Source: Chryseobacterium sp. Leaf404 | GTDB lineage: Bacteria; Bacteroidota; Bacteroidia; Flavobacteriales; Weeksellaceae | Direction of reading: 5' to 3' | DNA length: 64,000 bases | Assembly: GCF_001424145.1 (NCBI RefSeq) | Contig: NZ_LMQM01000010.1 | Span: forward strand, 801,606-865,605 | Shown here: piece by piece, positions 33,839-41,876 of the stretch | Layout of the letters: the number at the start of each line of letters is the position of its first letter | Position numbering within the stretch: the first letter of the stretch is position 1 | Made by a program: the position numbers and the translations under genes | Notes under the pieces: model-generated | The model's database searches: none | What the model was told of the DNA's origin: nothing | Seen by the model: the letters and a program-made list of their open reading frames with translations, nothing else

Positions 33839-34777
33839 TCAAATTGAATTACCATTTAAAAACTCAATATTCCTTTTCAGACCCGCAAATTTTGTACGTT
33901 TTACGGGAGATTTTCTGAAGATTTCAGAGAATAATTCCTGAGTAATTTCCTTCCACTCGCCTTTTTTCAGGTTTTTAAGGAAATCATTCGGTTTAAATTT
34001 AGGCTGACTGTGCGGAGCGGCAAAACGGTTCCACGGACAAACATCCTGACAGACATCGCAGCCAAACATCCAGTCATCCATTTTATCTTTAAAATAATCG
34101 GGGATTTCGTTTTTTAATTCGATAGTCGCATAGGAAATACATTTGCTGCCGTCAATAAGTTTTTCAGAAATAATAGCATCCGTTGGGCACGCATCGATAC
34201 ATTTTCTGCAGCTTCCGCAATGATCGGTGGTTGGATGATCAGATTCAAGTTCGAGATCGCAGATAATTTCAGCTAAAAAGTAAAACGAACCGCTTTGTTT
34301 TGTTATTAAATTCGCATTTTTCCCCACCCAGCCAATTCCTGATTTTCTTGCCCAGCTCCGTTCCAAAACAGGCGCTGAATCTACAAAAACACGAAAAGAA
34401 AATTCACCTATTTGTTCCTGAAGTTCAGCAACCATATCCCTTAAAATTTCCTTGATTACTTCGTGGTAATCTTCAGCATATGCATATTTTGAGATTTTAA
34501 AATTGTCTAAAGTGGAAATTTTTTCTTCAGGAAAATAATTATAAGACAATGAAATAACAGATTTCGCACCCTCCACCAATAATCTCGGATCAAGCCTTTT
34601 GTCGAAATGATTTTCCATGTATTTCATCTCGCCGTGGTAGTTATTTTTGAGCCAGTTTTCGAGTGGTCTGGCTTCCTCTTCAAGAAATTCTGCCTTCGAA
34701 ATGCCACAATCCTGAAAGCCAAAACTTTTTGCTTTGGATTTGATGAGCTGACTGTATTTTTCGGCGTTGGCATTCAT
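33839..34777 (-). CDS. queG: Epoxyqueuosine reductase
   Basis: A 312-residue protein of the QueG family, with [28 protein letters not shown] at the N-terminus, [14 protein letters not shown], and [28 protein letters not shown] around the cobalamin site. Two [4Fe-4S] motifs follow, [16 protein letters not shown] and [11 protein letters not shown]. It performs the last step of queuosine synthesis in tRNA. It lacks the C-terminal HEAT repeats of longer homologues, as is usual for short versions. Confidence 0.95.
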   Translation of the reverse strand: MNANAEKYSQLIKSKAKSFGFQDCGISKAEFLEEEARPLENWLKNNYHGEMKYMENHFDKRLDPRLLVEGAKSVISLSYNYFPEEKISTLDNFKISKYAYAEDYHEVIKEILRDMVAELQEQIGEFSFRVFVDSAPVLERSWARKSGIGWVGKNANLITKQSGSFYFLAEIICDLELESDHPTTDHCGSCRKCIDACPTDAIISEKLIDGSKCISYATIELKNEIPDYFKDKMDDWMFGCDVCQDVCPWNRFAAPHSQPKFKPNDFLKNLKKGEWKEITQELFSEIFRKSPVKRTKFAGLKRNIEFLNGNSI

Positions 34778-34788
34778 TATTTACCTTG

Positions 34789-34796
34789 CAAAACTA
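34789..34796 (-). promoter_or_regulatory. -7 promoter element of queG
   Basis: Minus-strand TAGTTTTG fits TAnnTTTG, 11 bases before the ATG. A divergent TAAATTTG at 34807-34814 serves the rhodanese gene. Confidence 0.55.
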
Positions 34797-34806
34797 AGAT
34801 TATTTT

Positions 34807-34814
34807 ATAAATTT
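34807..34814 (+). promoter_or_regulatory. -7 promoter element of the rhodanese gene
   Basis: TAAATTTG fits TAnnTTTG and lies 72 bases before the ATG at 34887, so a leader of about 65 nt is expected. Confidence 0.5.
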
Positions 34815-34886
34815 GTGTGACTTTGATTTTACATAAATTAAAGCATCCACAAAAATCATTTTATCAACATTAAATATACTAAAATT

Positions 34887-35165
34887 ATGTCATTAGAAGA
34901 AGTAATAAAATCCGGAAACTACGCATTAATAGACGTTCGTGAACCTATGGAACTGGAAATGGACGGAAACATCGAAGGTGCTAAAAATATCCCTTTGGGC
35001 GAAGTGGAAGACAGACAGGATGAAATTCTTTCTATCGAAAAACCGGTCATCCTTTTCTGCAGAAGCGGAAACAGAAGCGGAAAAGCTTTGGAATACCTGA
35101 ATTCTCAGGGTTTGAAAGAAGGTTACAACGGTGGCGGATGGGCTGATTTGAAATCGGCTTTGTAA
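34887..35165 (+). CDS. Single-domain rhodanese-like protein
   Basis: A 92-residue rhodanese domain with ALIDVREPMELEMDGNIEGAKNIPLGEV and the active-site loop FCRSGNRSGKAL (catalytic Cys near residue 59), matching GlpE/PspE-like sulfurtransferases. There is no signal peptide, so it is cytosolic. It should carry persulfide sulfur. It is a single gene followed by terminator-like hairpins. Confidence 0.92.
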   Translation: MSLEEVIKSGNYALIDVREPMELEMDGNIEGAKNIPLGEVEDRQDEILSIEKPVILFCRSGNRSGKALEYLNSQGLKEGYNGGGWADLKSAL

Positions 35166-35171
35166 AAATGT

Positions 35172-35198
35172 AAAGGGAATTGAAAGGTTCCTTTTTTT
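35172..35198 (+). terminator. Terminator after the rhodanese gene
   Basis: AAAGGGAA and TTCCTTT pair with one bulge, followed by seven T. Confidence 0.65.
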
Positions 35199-35216
35199 GT
35201 TTAAAATACCCGCGAT

Positions 35217-35266
35217 AAACCTTGTCAAGATTAATCTACAGACTGATTATAACCTTGACAAGGTTT
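35217..35266. repeat. Hairpin of the AACC-TTG-TCAAG family
   Basis: AAACCTTGTCAAG (35217-35229) pairs perfectly with CTTGACAAGGTTT (35254-35266) over a 24-nt loop. Related hairpins with compensating changes are at 37678 and 41795. Confidence 0.75.
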
Positions 35267-35347
35267 TTTAAAACCATAACTTCTTTTCAATGAAAATCCA
35301 CACAAGTCTGATGAAAATAATCTACAGGGTTCAAAAAAATCATTCCT

Positions 35348-35505
35348 GAAATTTTATTTTTGACTTGTCAATAACAATATTTAAATTCTGTGGTTCTACA
35401 GCTTCCAAACTCAGCTGAACTTCTGCATCGCCAAATCGGTTTAAGGCACTTTTCACAATATAGAACAAAAGCGGATTTATGAAAAAAAACCGCTTTTTAA
35501 GCTTT
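35348..35505 (-). pseudogene. Possible 3' gene remnant
   Basis: On the minus strand an open frame without ATG ends at a TGA at about 35348. It reads INPLLFYIVKSALNRFGDAE, then VQLSLEAVEPQNLNIVIDKS. The composition looks protein-like and faintly recalls the start of a histidine-kinase ATPase domain, but the key motifs are missing. Its 5' part overlaps the hairpin at 35468-35498, and an upstream stop closes the frame. It may be a decayed fragment or chance. Confidence 0.3.
35468..35498 (-). terminator. Terminator of the S9 peptidase gene
   Basis: AAAAGCGG and CCGCTTTT pair around an AT-rich loop just downstream of the peptidase stop at 35509. Confidence 0.65.
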
Positions 35506-35508
35506 TAA

Positions 35509-37503
35509 TTACAAAGTTTCTTTCAGCCAGTCAAAAAATTCTCTCTGCCAAACCAAACCGTTTTGCGGATGAAGTACCCAGTGGTTTTCGTTCGGGAAAT
35601 AGACGAATTTTGATTTTAACCCTCTCAGTTTTGCTGCCTGGAAAGCTTCCTGACCTTGCTCATATCCAACTCTGAAATCAATTCCGCCTTGGAAAATCAT
35701 GATGGGTTTGTTCCATTTATCTACAAAATTGCTTGGATTAAATTCTGTGTAGGCTTTTGGTAAAGGTTTTTCCCACGGAGAGCCTAAATCCCAGTTGGCA
35801 AACCAAAGTTCTTCGGTCGTTAAATACCATGATTTCATATCAAACAATCCGTCGTGAGCAATGAATGTTTTAAATCGGTTATTATGAACTCCTGCCAACA
35901 TAAAAACGCTGTAACCACCGTAACTTGCGCCAACTGCCGCTACTCTATCACCGTCAACATACGGTAAAGTTTTGGCAAAATCTGTCGCTGCCAAATAATC
36001 TCTGATCGGTTGTCCGCCCCAGTCTCTGGAGATTTCTTCGTTCCATTTTGTTCCCCACCCCGGCATTCCGCGGCGGTTTGGTGCTACCACGATGTATCCG
36101 TTGGCTGCCATTAATGCAAAATTCCATCTGGTGCTGAAAAATTGTGTTAATGCTGATTGTGGCCCACCCTGACAATACACTAAAGTTGGATATTTTTTGT
36201 TTGGATCAAAATTCGGCGGGTAATGAAACCATACGCCCATTTCTTTTCCGTCTGTGGTTTTCACCATTTTCAGTTCAGATTTTCCCTGTGCTAATTTTGT
36301 ATAAGTATCTTTATTGGCGTCGGTAATCTGCTTTAATTCTCCGTTTTTAAGGTTGACCGAGAAAATTTCTGACGCGTGATTGATGTCTGTTTTAGAAACT
36401 AAAAGCGAACTCTTCTGGTCTGCAAAAATTTCATTCACATCAAAATCACCTTTAGTAATCTGCTGAACTTTTGAATCTTTAGGATTTAAAGAAAACAACT
36501 GCTTTGTACCTCTGAAAGCCGCTGTAAAATAGATTGATTTTGAATCGCCGCTCCAGAACACATCTCCCGTCACAGATTCGTCCCAGGCTTTTGTAAGGTT
36601 TGATAACTTCCCTGATTTCCAATCCATCATTTTGATATCGTTTTTATCAGCTTCGTAGCCATCTCTCTCCATACTCTGCCAAAGCAAAGATTTTCCGTCC
36701 GGACTGAATTTCGGATTCACATCATATCCTTTATTCGTTTCAGTTAAATTTTTAGTTGTTCCTGAAGCCAAATCGTAGGCAAAAATATCAGTGTTAGTAC
36801 TGGTAGAATATTCTTTACCGCTTTTTGGTTTTGTCACATATAAAAGTTGAGTAGAATCCGGACTGAAAACGAAATCTTCAGCTCCACCGAAAGGTCTTTG
36901 TGGTGAATCCCAGGTTTTTCGTTCCAGCAAATCTTTTGCTGAATCTACAGTTGCAGAAGTATTCACTACAAAAACATGATTGTATTTTCCTTCATTGAAA
37001 TAATCCCAATGCCTGTGATTCAAATCGGTATACACCTGCGCAGTCGTTTTTGGAGTATCGGAATATTTATCTTTTCCCATTAATTTTTCAACCAAAACCT
37101 GTTTGCTGAACGCAATCTTCTTGCCGTCCGGAGAAATAACAATATTGTCCACCTCGCCGATGGTGTAAAATTCTGTCCATGTTTTTCCACTGTCTTTAGA
37201 AAGGGATATTTTGTCACCTTCCTGAGCGTACAAACCGTTTTTATCCCACTGCACGAGTGCTTTTTTACCTAAATCAATTTTGGAAGACTGATTATTTACG
37301 GCATTCAAAAAATAGCTTTCGTTTTTTGTTTTTTCAGTTTTTAAATCGACCTGTCCGACTTTGTACATCAGTGAATTGTGGTCCGGAGAAACTGCCTGAA
37401 CTCCAACTTTCTTTAAAGTCCAGAGAATTTCAGGAGTCATTACTTGTTGTGCATTCATTAAAAGAGGTGCTGCCAAAGCGAGCAGACTGTGTTTTAATTT
37501 CAT
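35509..37503 (-). CDS. Secreted S9-family (prolyl-oligopeptidase-like) peptidase
   Basis: A 664-residue protein with a signal peptide (KLKHSLLALAAPLLMNAQQ). It has a seven-bladed beta-propeller of WD/PD40-type repeats (residues about 40-400) and an alpha/beta-hydrolase domain. The nucleophile elbow is GASYGGY near residue 528, with the acid in FQGGIDFRVGYEQ and the histidine in NENHWV. It resembles dipeptidyl or acylaminoacyl peptidases (DPP V type) that cut short peptides in the periplasm. It is a single gene with its own terminator. Confidence 0.92.
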   Translation of the reverse strand: MKLKHSLLALAAPLLMNAQQVMTPEILWTLKKVGVQAVSPDHNSLMYKVGQVDLKTEKTKNESYFLNAVNNQSSKIDLGKKALVQWDKNGLYAQEGDKISLSKDSGKTWTEFYTIGEVDNIVISPDGKKIAFSKQVLVEKLMGKDKYSDTPKTTAQVYTDLNHRHWDYFNEGKYNHVFVVNTSATVDSAKDLLERKTWDSPQRPFGGAEDFVFSPDSTQLLYVTKPKSGKEYSTSTNTDIFAYDLASGTTKNLTETNKGYDVNPKFSPDGKSLLWQSMERDGYEADKNDIKMMDWKSGKLSNLTKAWDESVTGDVFWSGDSKSIYFTAAFRGTKQLFSLNPKDSKVQQITKGDFDVNEIFADQKSSLLVSKTDINHASEIFSVNLKNGELKQITDANKDTYTKLAQGKSELKMVKTTDGKEMGVWFHYPPNFDPNKKYPTLVYCQGGPQSALTQFFSTRWNFALMAANGYIVVAPNRRGMPGWGTKWNEEISRDWGGQPIRDYLAATDFAKTLPYVDGDRVAAVGASYGGYSVFMLAGVHNNRFKTFIAHDGLFDMKSWYLTTEELWFANWDLGSPWEKPLPKAYTEFNPSNFVDKWNKPIMIFQGGIDFRVGYEQGQEAFQAAKLRGLKSKFVYFPNENHWVLHPQNGLVWQREFFDWLKETL

Positions 37504-37677
37504 AAAAGAATCATTTTAAAAGAATTTCAGAATTTTCATTCATCAATTCATATTAATTTCAAAGAAGGCCAAAGTTAATGTTTAAAATAAAATTGAGCGA
37601 GGAAATTGTGGATTTAGTTTAGTTTGAACATTAATTTCAACCAACCATATTCGCGAATATTACTGACAAATTTAAAA

Positions 37678-37710
37678 AACCCTGCCAGCGTTTTGATCGC
37701 TGGCAGGGTT
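37678..37710. terminator. Strong hairpin terminator between the holin-like and S9 genes
   Basis: The 13-bp perfect stem AACCCTGCCAGCG/CGCTGGCAGGGTT with loop TTTTGAT. Its arm is a variant of the AACC-TTG-TCAAG family seen at 35217 and 41795. It lies just past the end of the minus-strand gene at 37740. Confidence 0.8.
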
Positions 37711-37739
37711 GTATCATATTAGAAATGTATCTAAATTAT

Positions 37740-38084
37740 TTAATCCTTGTCAGCAAACATTGAATTCGCCAAAGATGTAATGATAGAAAGCAAAATACTG
37801 AAAATAAATGCCCACCAAAAGCCATCGACTTTCATGAAATCAATGAAATAATCAGCAACTAAAATAATAATTGCATTAATGACCAAAGCGAAAAATCCGA
37901 GTGTAATAATCGTTAACGGAAGACCGAAAAGACTGAGAATAGGTTTTAAAATTAAGTTTAAAACGCCTAAAACAATGGCAAATATTACCGCCCCGCCAAA
38001 ACCGTCAAAATGCACACCTGATAGCACTTTTGTCAGTAGAAATGCTACGATTGCGGTGATGAAAAGTCGGATGATTATGTTCAT
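37740..38084 (-). CDS. Four-helix membrane protein of the phage-holin-like (PF04020/YvlD) family
   Basis: A 114-residue protein with four membrane segments: IIIRLFITAIVAFLLTKVLSG, AVIFAIVLGVLNLILKPILSLFG, LTIITLGFFALVINAIIILVADYF and FWWAFIFSILLSIITSLANSMF. This is the pattern of the YvlD family, whose members are chromosomal and not part of a lysis cassette. No phage genes are near. The ATG at 38084 was chosen because the in-frame extension to 38129 adds a charged, unrelated stretch that runs towards a repeat. Confidence 0.85.
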   Translation of the reverse strand: MNIIIRLFITAIVAFLLTKVLSGVHFDGFGGAVIFAIVLGVLNLILKPILSLFGLPLTIITLGFFALVINAIIILVADYFIDFMKVDGFWWAFIFSILLSIITSLANSMFADKD

Positions 38085-38116
38085 ATTTTTATGTTTAAAT
38101 TTATTTTCAGTTAGCC

Positions 38117-38174
38117 AAAATTTCATCAAAATTAATTACCCCAACCCTAAAGGGAGTAATTTTGATGAAATTTT
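38117..38174. repeat. CCCCAACCCTAAAGGG hairpin, second copy
   Basis: The arms AAAATTTCATCAAAATTA (38117-38134) and the exact complement (38157-38174) form an 18-bp perfect stem around the core ATTACCCCAACCCTAAAGGG. The arms share nothing with those at 8311. Confidence 0.9.
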
Positions 38175-38176
38175 TT

Positions 38177-38222
38177 AAGATATTTTTCCACCCTTTAGGG
38201 TTGGGGTAAAGAAAAATGTCTT
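38177..38222. repeat. CCCCAACCCTAAAGGG hairpin, third copy (core inverted)
   Basis: AAGATATTTTTC (38177-38188) pairs with GAAAAATGTCTT (38211-38222), with one mismatch (a G in place of A), around CCCTTTAGGGTTGGGGTAA, the reverse complement of the core at 38135. It is 2 bases from the second copy, so two opposite elements sit back to back. Confidence 0.85.
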
Positions 38223-38286
38223 GAAAATTTGTTAAAGATTTTTTTGACAGTCTTAACAAGATTTATTCCAATAGTCTGCTTTAATT

Positions 38287-38709
38287 TTATTTAATTTTCA
38301 TCATCGTAACCAAAGACGTTGCGACATGGCTTTCAGTAGAATCATCTTCATTCACGGTATAAATTTCAGTTCGGATGACACTTATTTTAGTTCCTCCTTT
38401 TACGACAAACGCTTTTGAAACCAACGCATCGCCGATCGCAGGACGAAGATAATTTACTTTCAATTCGACTGTCACCACATAGGCATCTTCGGGATAATGG
38501 CTTACCGCTGCGTAACCAGAAGAAACATCTACCAAAGACGCAATCATTGCACCATTGAACATTCCGGCAGTTCGGGTCATCATTTCCATTTTTGGAATTT
38601 TAATGGAGACGAAATCGGTTTCTACTTCCAGAAGTTCGGCATTGTAGAATTTCAACGTTTCTGAACGGTTGAAACTGTCGGTGATGAGTTTTATTTTTTC
38701 GGGAGTCAT
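38287..38709 (-). CDS. PaaI-family hotdog thioesterase
   Basis: A 140-residue hotdog-fold protein with ETDFVSIKIPKMEMMTRTAGMFNGAMIASLVDVSSGYAAVSH. This carries the GG/NG-x-Asp-type active-site region with the acidic residue in LVDVSSG, followed by VTVELKVNYLRPAIGDALVSKAFVVKGG. Such enzymes hydrolyse acyl-CoA thioesters. The substrate is unknown and there is no pathway context. Confidence 0.87.
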   Translation of the reverse strand: MTPEKIKLITDSFNRSETLKFYNAELLEVETDFVSIKIPKMEMMTRTAGMFNGAMIASLVDVSSGYAAVSHYPEDAYVVTVELKVNYLRPAIGDALVSKAFVVKGGTKISVIRTEIYTVNEDDSTESHVATSLVTMMKIK

Positions 38710-38771
38710 GCTGGGTTGGAGTGTTTGAGTATTAATGCAAATTTCTATAATTTATTTTAAAATAGTTTACT

Positions 38772-38779
38772 TATTTTTG
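38772..38779 (+). promoter_or_regulatory. -7 promoter element of the lipoprotein gene at 38822
   Basis: TATTTTTG fits TAnnTTTG, 42 bases before the ATG. Confidence 0.5.
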
Positions 38780-38821
38780 TTGAATTCCTAAAAATTTGTT
38801 TCACTTGAACCAAAACTTTAA

Positions 38822-39376
38822 ATGAAAAATTTACTTTTATTATTTTCAGTATTCACTTTAATCGGTTGCAAAAAAAATCCAAATAGAATTGAAGAGATGA
38901 ATGCAAATGGTGGTAAGAATTATATTAAAAAACACTTCAAAAATAATTCAAAAGTAAAGTTGGAAGTGTTTGATAAGGAAACAGATTTAGTAATAACTGA
39001 AACTGATTTTAAAGACAGTCTTATCGTAAAACTTATTGAATATTATCCAAATAAAAAACCGAAAATCATTGCTAAAATACTTAAAAATCCAAATGTTTTT
39101 AATGGAGAGTGCTATTTAGAAAATGGAAAAAAGGAAAGCGAAGGTTCATTTTTCTATAATTATAAGAAAGGAGAATTAGTTAGGGTAAGTGATTGGATTT
39201 TTTACAATCCGAATACACAAGAAGCAGATTCAATCTGTAATTATTTCAGTAATGGAGACATTTCTGTTCTCACAAAGGTTGACAGAGTGTCCAGTGACAA
39301 AATAGTGACAATTCAATATTTCAAAATTAAAAATTCTAAAAATTCTAATGAATTGGAAATTGAAAAAGTACAATAA
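38822..39376 (+). CDS. Small lipoprotein of unknown function
   Basis: A 184-residue lipoprotein (KNLLLLFSVFTLIGC; Cys16). The mature part has YYPNKKPKIIAKI, GECYLENGKKESEGSFFYNYKKGELVRVSDWIFYNP and NYFSNGDISVL. These look like degenerate repeats of the MORN/YwqK type (N-G-x-x-x-x-G-x-F/W). I do not recognise a defined family. It has its own promoter and is co-directional with the helicase gene. Confidence 0.75.
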   Translation: MKNLLLLFSVFTLIGCKKNPNRIEEMNANGGKNYIKKHFKNNSKVKLEVFDKETDLVITETDFKDSLIVKLIEYYPNKKPKIIAKILKNPNVFNGECYLENGKKESEGSFFYNYKKGELVRVSDWIFYNPNTQEADSICNYFSNGDISVLTKVDRVSSDKIVTIQYFKIKNSKNSNELEIEKVQ

Positions 39377-39425
39377 CCCACTAAAAAGATAACTGGCGCA
39401 AAATGCAAGCTACAACAAAATCCCC

Positions 39426-39433
39426 TACCTTTG
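39426..39433 (+). promoter_or_regulatory. -7 promoter element of the DEAD-box gene
   Basis: TACCTTTG lies 4 bases before the ATG at 39438, so the message is probably leaderless. Confidence 0.65.
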
Positions 39434-39437
39434 CAAA

Positions 39438-40745
39438 ATGGAATTAGAAGCTATTTACAAAAAACTGCAGATTCAGGATATGAATCAGATGCAGAAATCT
39501 ACATATAAAACTACCGAAAACAATACAGATGTTGTTTTACTTTCGCCTACCGGTTCGGGGAAAACGCTTGCTTTTTTGTTTCCGGTTCTTAGAAATTTGA
39601 AGAAAGAAGCTACGGGAATTCAGGCTGTCATTCTTGTTCCGTCCAGAGAACTGGCTTTGCAGATTGAGCAGGTTTTCAAATCGATGGGTACCGATTTTAA
39701 GGTGACGGTTTGCTACGGCGGTCACGATAAAAAGATTGAAATGAATAATCTAAAAGAAGCTCCTGCTGTATTAATAGGAACTCCCGGTAGAGTTGCATAT
39801 CATCTTAAAAATAAAAACATTGAGGTAAAAACCATTAGAAATCTGGTTTTAGATGAGTTCGATAAAGCTTTGGAATTAGGCTTTCATGAAGATATGGAAT
39901 ACATTATCGAAAACATGTACAATCTTTACCAAAGAATCCTGACTTCAGCAACCTCAATGGATGAAATTCCGAAGTTTACAGGTTTAAAAGATGAAAAAAT
40001 CGTTGATTTCTTAAAATTAGGAGAAAATAAACCTGATATTCAGCTGAGAAAAGTGATGACGCTTTCCGAGGAAAAACTCGAAACTTTATTTCATTTGATC
40101 TGTAAAATCGGAAATAAAAGAACGCTGATTTTCTGTAACCACAGAGAAACCGTTGACCGTATTGCCGATCTGCTTTTGGATAAAGGAATCGCCAGAGAAA
40201 CTTTCCACGGGGGTATGGAACAGGACGAAAGAGAGCGCGCTTTGCTGAAATTCAGAAATGATACGGCGAGAGTTTTAATCACAACCGATTTGGCTGCACG
40301 AGGTTTAGACGTTCCTGAAGTTGAATCAATTGTTCATTACCAGTTACCGACCACAGAAGACGCTTTTATTCACAGAAACGGCCGTACTGCGAGAATGAAT
40401 GCCAAAGGTTTTGCCTATTTGGTGATAACAGAAGATGAAAAATTCCCTTTCATCAGAAAAGATACGCCTGAAGAATCTGTAAAAGAATTTTCTAAAGTTC
40501 CTGCCAATCCGCCATTTCAGACGATATACATCAGCGCCGGAAAAAAAGATAAAGTAAACAAGGTAGATATCGTAGGATATTTACTAAAAAAAGGCGAACT
40601 GCAGAAAGAAGATTTAGGTCTTATTGAAGTGAAAGACACAACGTCTTATGTTGCAGTTTCCAGAACGAAAGTGAGAGATTTGCTTAAAAAATTAAGCACT
40701 GAAAAACTGAAAGGTAAGAAAGTGAAAATGGAGGTGGCTTACTAG
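39438..40745 (+). CDS. DEAD-box-type RNA helicase (DEFD variant)
   Basis: A 435-residue helicase with Q-motif region MNQMQKSTY, motif I SPTGSGKT, Ia PSRELALQ, TPGR, motif II VLDEFDKA, motif III SAT, and RGLDVPEVESIVHYQLP and HRNGRTAR in domain 2. Motif II reads DEFD instead of DEAD. A short C-terminal extension after residue 350 (VDIVGYLLKKGELQKEDLGLIEVKDTTSYVAVSR) resembles the DbpA RNA-binding domain. It probably unwinds rRNA or mRNA structures. Confidence 0.93.
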   Translation: MELEAIYKKLQIQDMNQMQKSTYKTTENNTDVVLLSPTGSGKTLAFLFPVLRNLKKEATGIQAVILVPSRELALQIEQVFKSMGTDFKVTVCYGGHDKKIEMNNLKEAPAVLIGTPGRVAYHLKNKNIEVKTIRNLVLDEFDKALELGFHEDMEYIIENMYNLYQRILTSATSMDEIPKFTGLKDEKIVDFLKLGENKPDIQLRKVMTLSEEKLETLFHLICKIGNKRTLIFCNHRETVDRIADLLLDKGIARETFHGGMEQDERERALLKFRNDTARVLITTDLAARGLDVPEVESIVHYQLPTTEDAFIHRNGRTARMNAKGFAYLVITEDEKFPFIRKDTPEESVKEFSKVPANPPFQTIYISAGKKDKVNKVDIVGYLLKKGELQKEDLGLIEVKDTTSYVAVSRTKVRDLLKKLSTEKLKGKKVKMEVAY

Positions 40746-40753
40746 GTTTAGTC

Positions 40754-40804
40754 TAAGGTTAAGGCTGATTAAAAGAACCTTAACCTTAACCTTAACCTTA
40801 ACCT
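40754..40804. repeat. AACCTT hexamer repeat forming a terminator-like hairpin
   Basis: Almost five tandem AACCTT units (40776-40804) pair with TAAGGTTAAGG at 40754-40764. The array runs up to the stop codon of the SMP-30 gene (40803-40805) and probably ends transcription from both converging genes. Confidence 0.8.
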
Positions 40805-41693
40805 ATTTCATAGCAGATGTTTTTGTAGGCAGAGTATAAACCGATTTTGAAGCTGTAATAAACAGAATATTATTTTTTTCTCCGCCAAAAGTTACGTTCC
40901 CTGTCCAATCTTCAGGAATTTTGATGTGGTGAACTTTTTCTCCCTTGTTATTAAAAACCGTAACGCCATCACCGGTCAGATATAAATTCCCTTGTTTGTC
41001 TAAAGTCATTCCGTCTGAACCTATGTCGCAGAATAATTTCTTTTCAGACAATTTTCCGTCTCCTAAAATATCGTAAACATAGATTTTTCCGGCATCAATA
41101 TCTGAGACGTAAAGTTTCTTCAATTTGACACTTCCAATAATCCCATTGGGTTGTACATAAGTTTCCAGCTTAGAAATTTTTCCGCTTTTATTTCTGTAAT
41201 ATAAATTTTTCTCAGGAATTTCGACTTTGAAGTTTTCCCAGTAATCTCTTTTGTACAAAGGATCTGTAAAATAAATTCCTCCATTTCCATCCAGCCAGAG
41301 ATCGTTTGGACCGTTTAATCGCTTTCCTTCAAAACCTCTGGATAAAACTTGAACAGATTTATCTTTTTTGATTTCCCAGATTTCACCTTCGTTATCTGAA
41401 CAGGTAATTAAATTGTCGTTCTCATCAAAATAAGTTCCGTTGGCACGACCTGTTTTGTCTAAAAAGAGTTCGATTTTGTCTGTTTTCCAGTTCCATACAA
41501 AAATTTTGTCGTTAGGCTGATCCGTGAAATAGACATTTCCTGATTTATCGGCTGCGGGACCTTCGGTGAATTTAAACTGATCTGAAATTAATTTCGGTTC
41601 GGTGTTTTCAAACATAGCATTGTAATTTGTTGATTTGCAACTGAGAAATGCTAAAAACAAACCAATCAAGGCCGCTTTCATTATATTTTTCAT
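40803..41693 (-). CDS. SMP-30/gluconolactonase-family lipoprotein
   Basis: A 296-residue lipoprotein (KAALIGLFLAFLSC) with a six-bladed propeller of the SMP-30 family: FTEGPAADKSGNVYFTDQPNDKI, then LNGPNDLWLDGNGGIYFTDP and LYVSDIDAGKIYVYD. The Glu in TEGP, the Asn in NGPND and the Asp in YVSD correspond to the metal-binding residues. Members hydrolyse sugar lactones such as gluconolactone. The lipoprotein signal places it in the envelope. Confidence 0.9.
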   Translation of the reverse strand: MKNIMKAALIGLFLAFLSCKSTNYNAMFENTEPKLISDQFKFTEGPAADKSGNVYFTDQPNDKIFVWNWKTDKIELFLDKTGRANGTYFDENDNLITCSDNEGEIWEIKKDKSVQVLSRGFEGKRLNGPNDLWLDGNGGIYFTDPLYKRDYWENFKVEIPEKNLYYRNKSGKISKLETYVQPNGIIGSVKLKKLYVSDIDAGKIYVYDILGDGKLSEKKLFCDIGSDGMTLDKQGNLYLTGDGVTVFNNKGEKVHHIKIPEDWTGNVTFGGEKNNILFITASKSVYTLPTKTSAMK

Positions 41694-41748
41694 TCTTCTG
41701 AATTTAAAGTTTACAATTTACGACTTGCGAAGTGGATTAAAAAATAAT

Positions 41749-41756
41749 TACCTTTG
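41749..41756 (+). promoter_or_regulatory. -7 promoter element of the MerR gene
   Basis: TACCTTTG fits TAnnTTTG. Transcription from here puts the hairpin at 41795-41840 into the 5' untranslated leader of the MerR gene. Confidence 0.6.
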
Positions 41757-41794
41757 AAAATTCTGATTCAGGCAAAAGAAGTGTTTCCCTTGAA

Positions 41795-41840
41795 AACTTT
41801 GTCAAAGTTATCAGCATCATGCAGAAACTTTGACAAAGTT
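41795..41840. repeat. Hairpin AACTTTGTCAAAGTT in the MerR gene leader
   Basis: Two 15-bp arms, AACTTTGTCAAAGTT and its complement AACTTTGACAAAGTT, flank a 16-base loop. Each arm is itself nearly palindromic. It belongs to the same family as the hairpins at 35217 and 37678. Confidence 0.78.
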
Positions 41841-41876
41841 GACAACGGCAGGAGCTCAAAAATCAAAATTAAGTTA

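Noticed and set aside
37740-38084. Holin gene as a sign of prophage
   Set aside because: The protein matches the chromosomal YvlD-like four-helix family, and no phage structural, integrase or lysis genes are near.
41754-41876. N-terminal extension of the MerR protein
   Set aside because: It translates the 15-bp-arm hairpin in the leader, and the MerR domain begins after the ATG at 41877.
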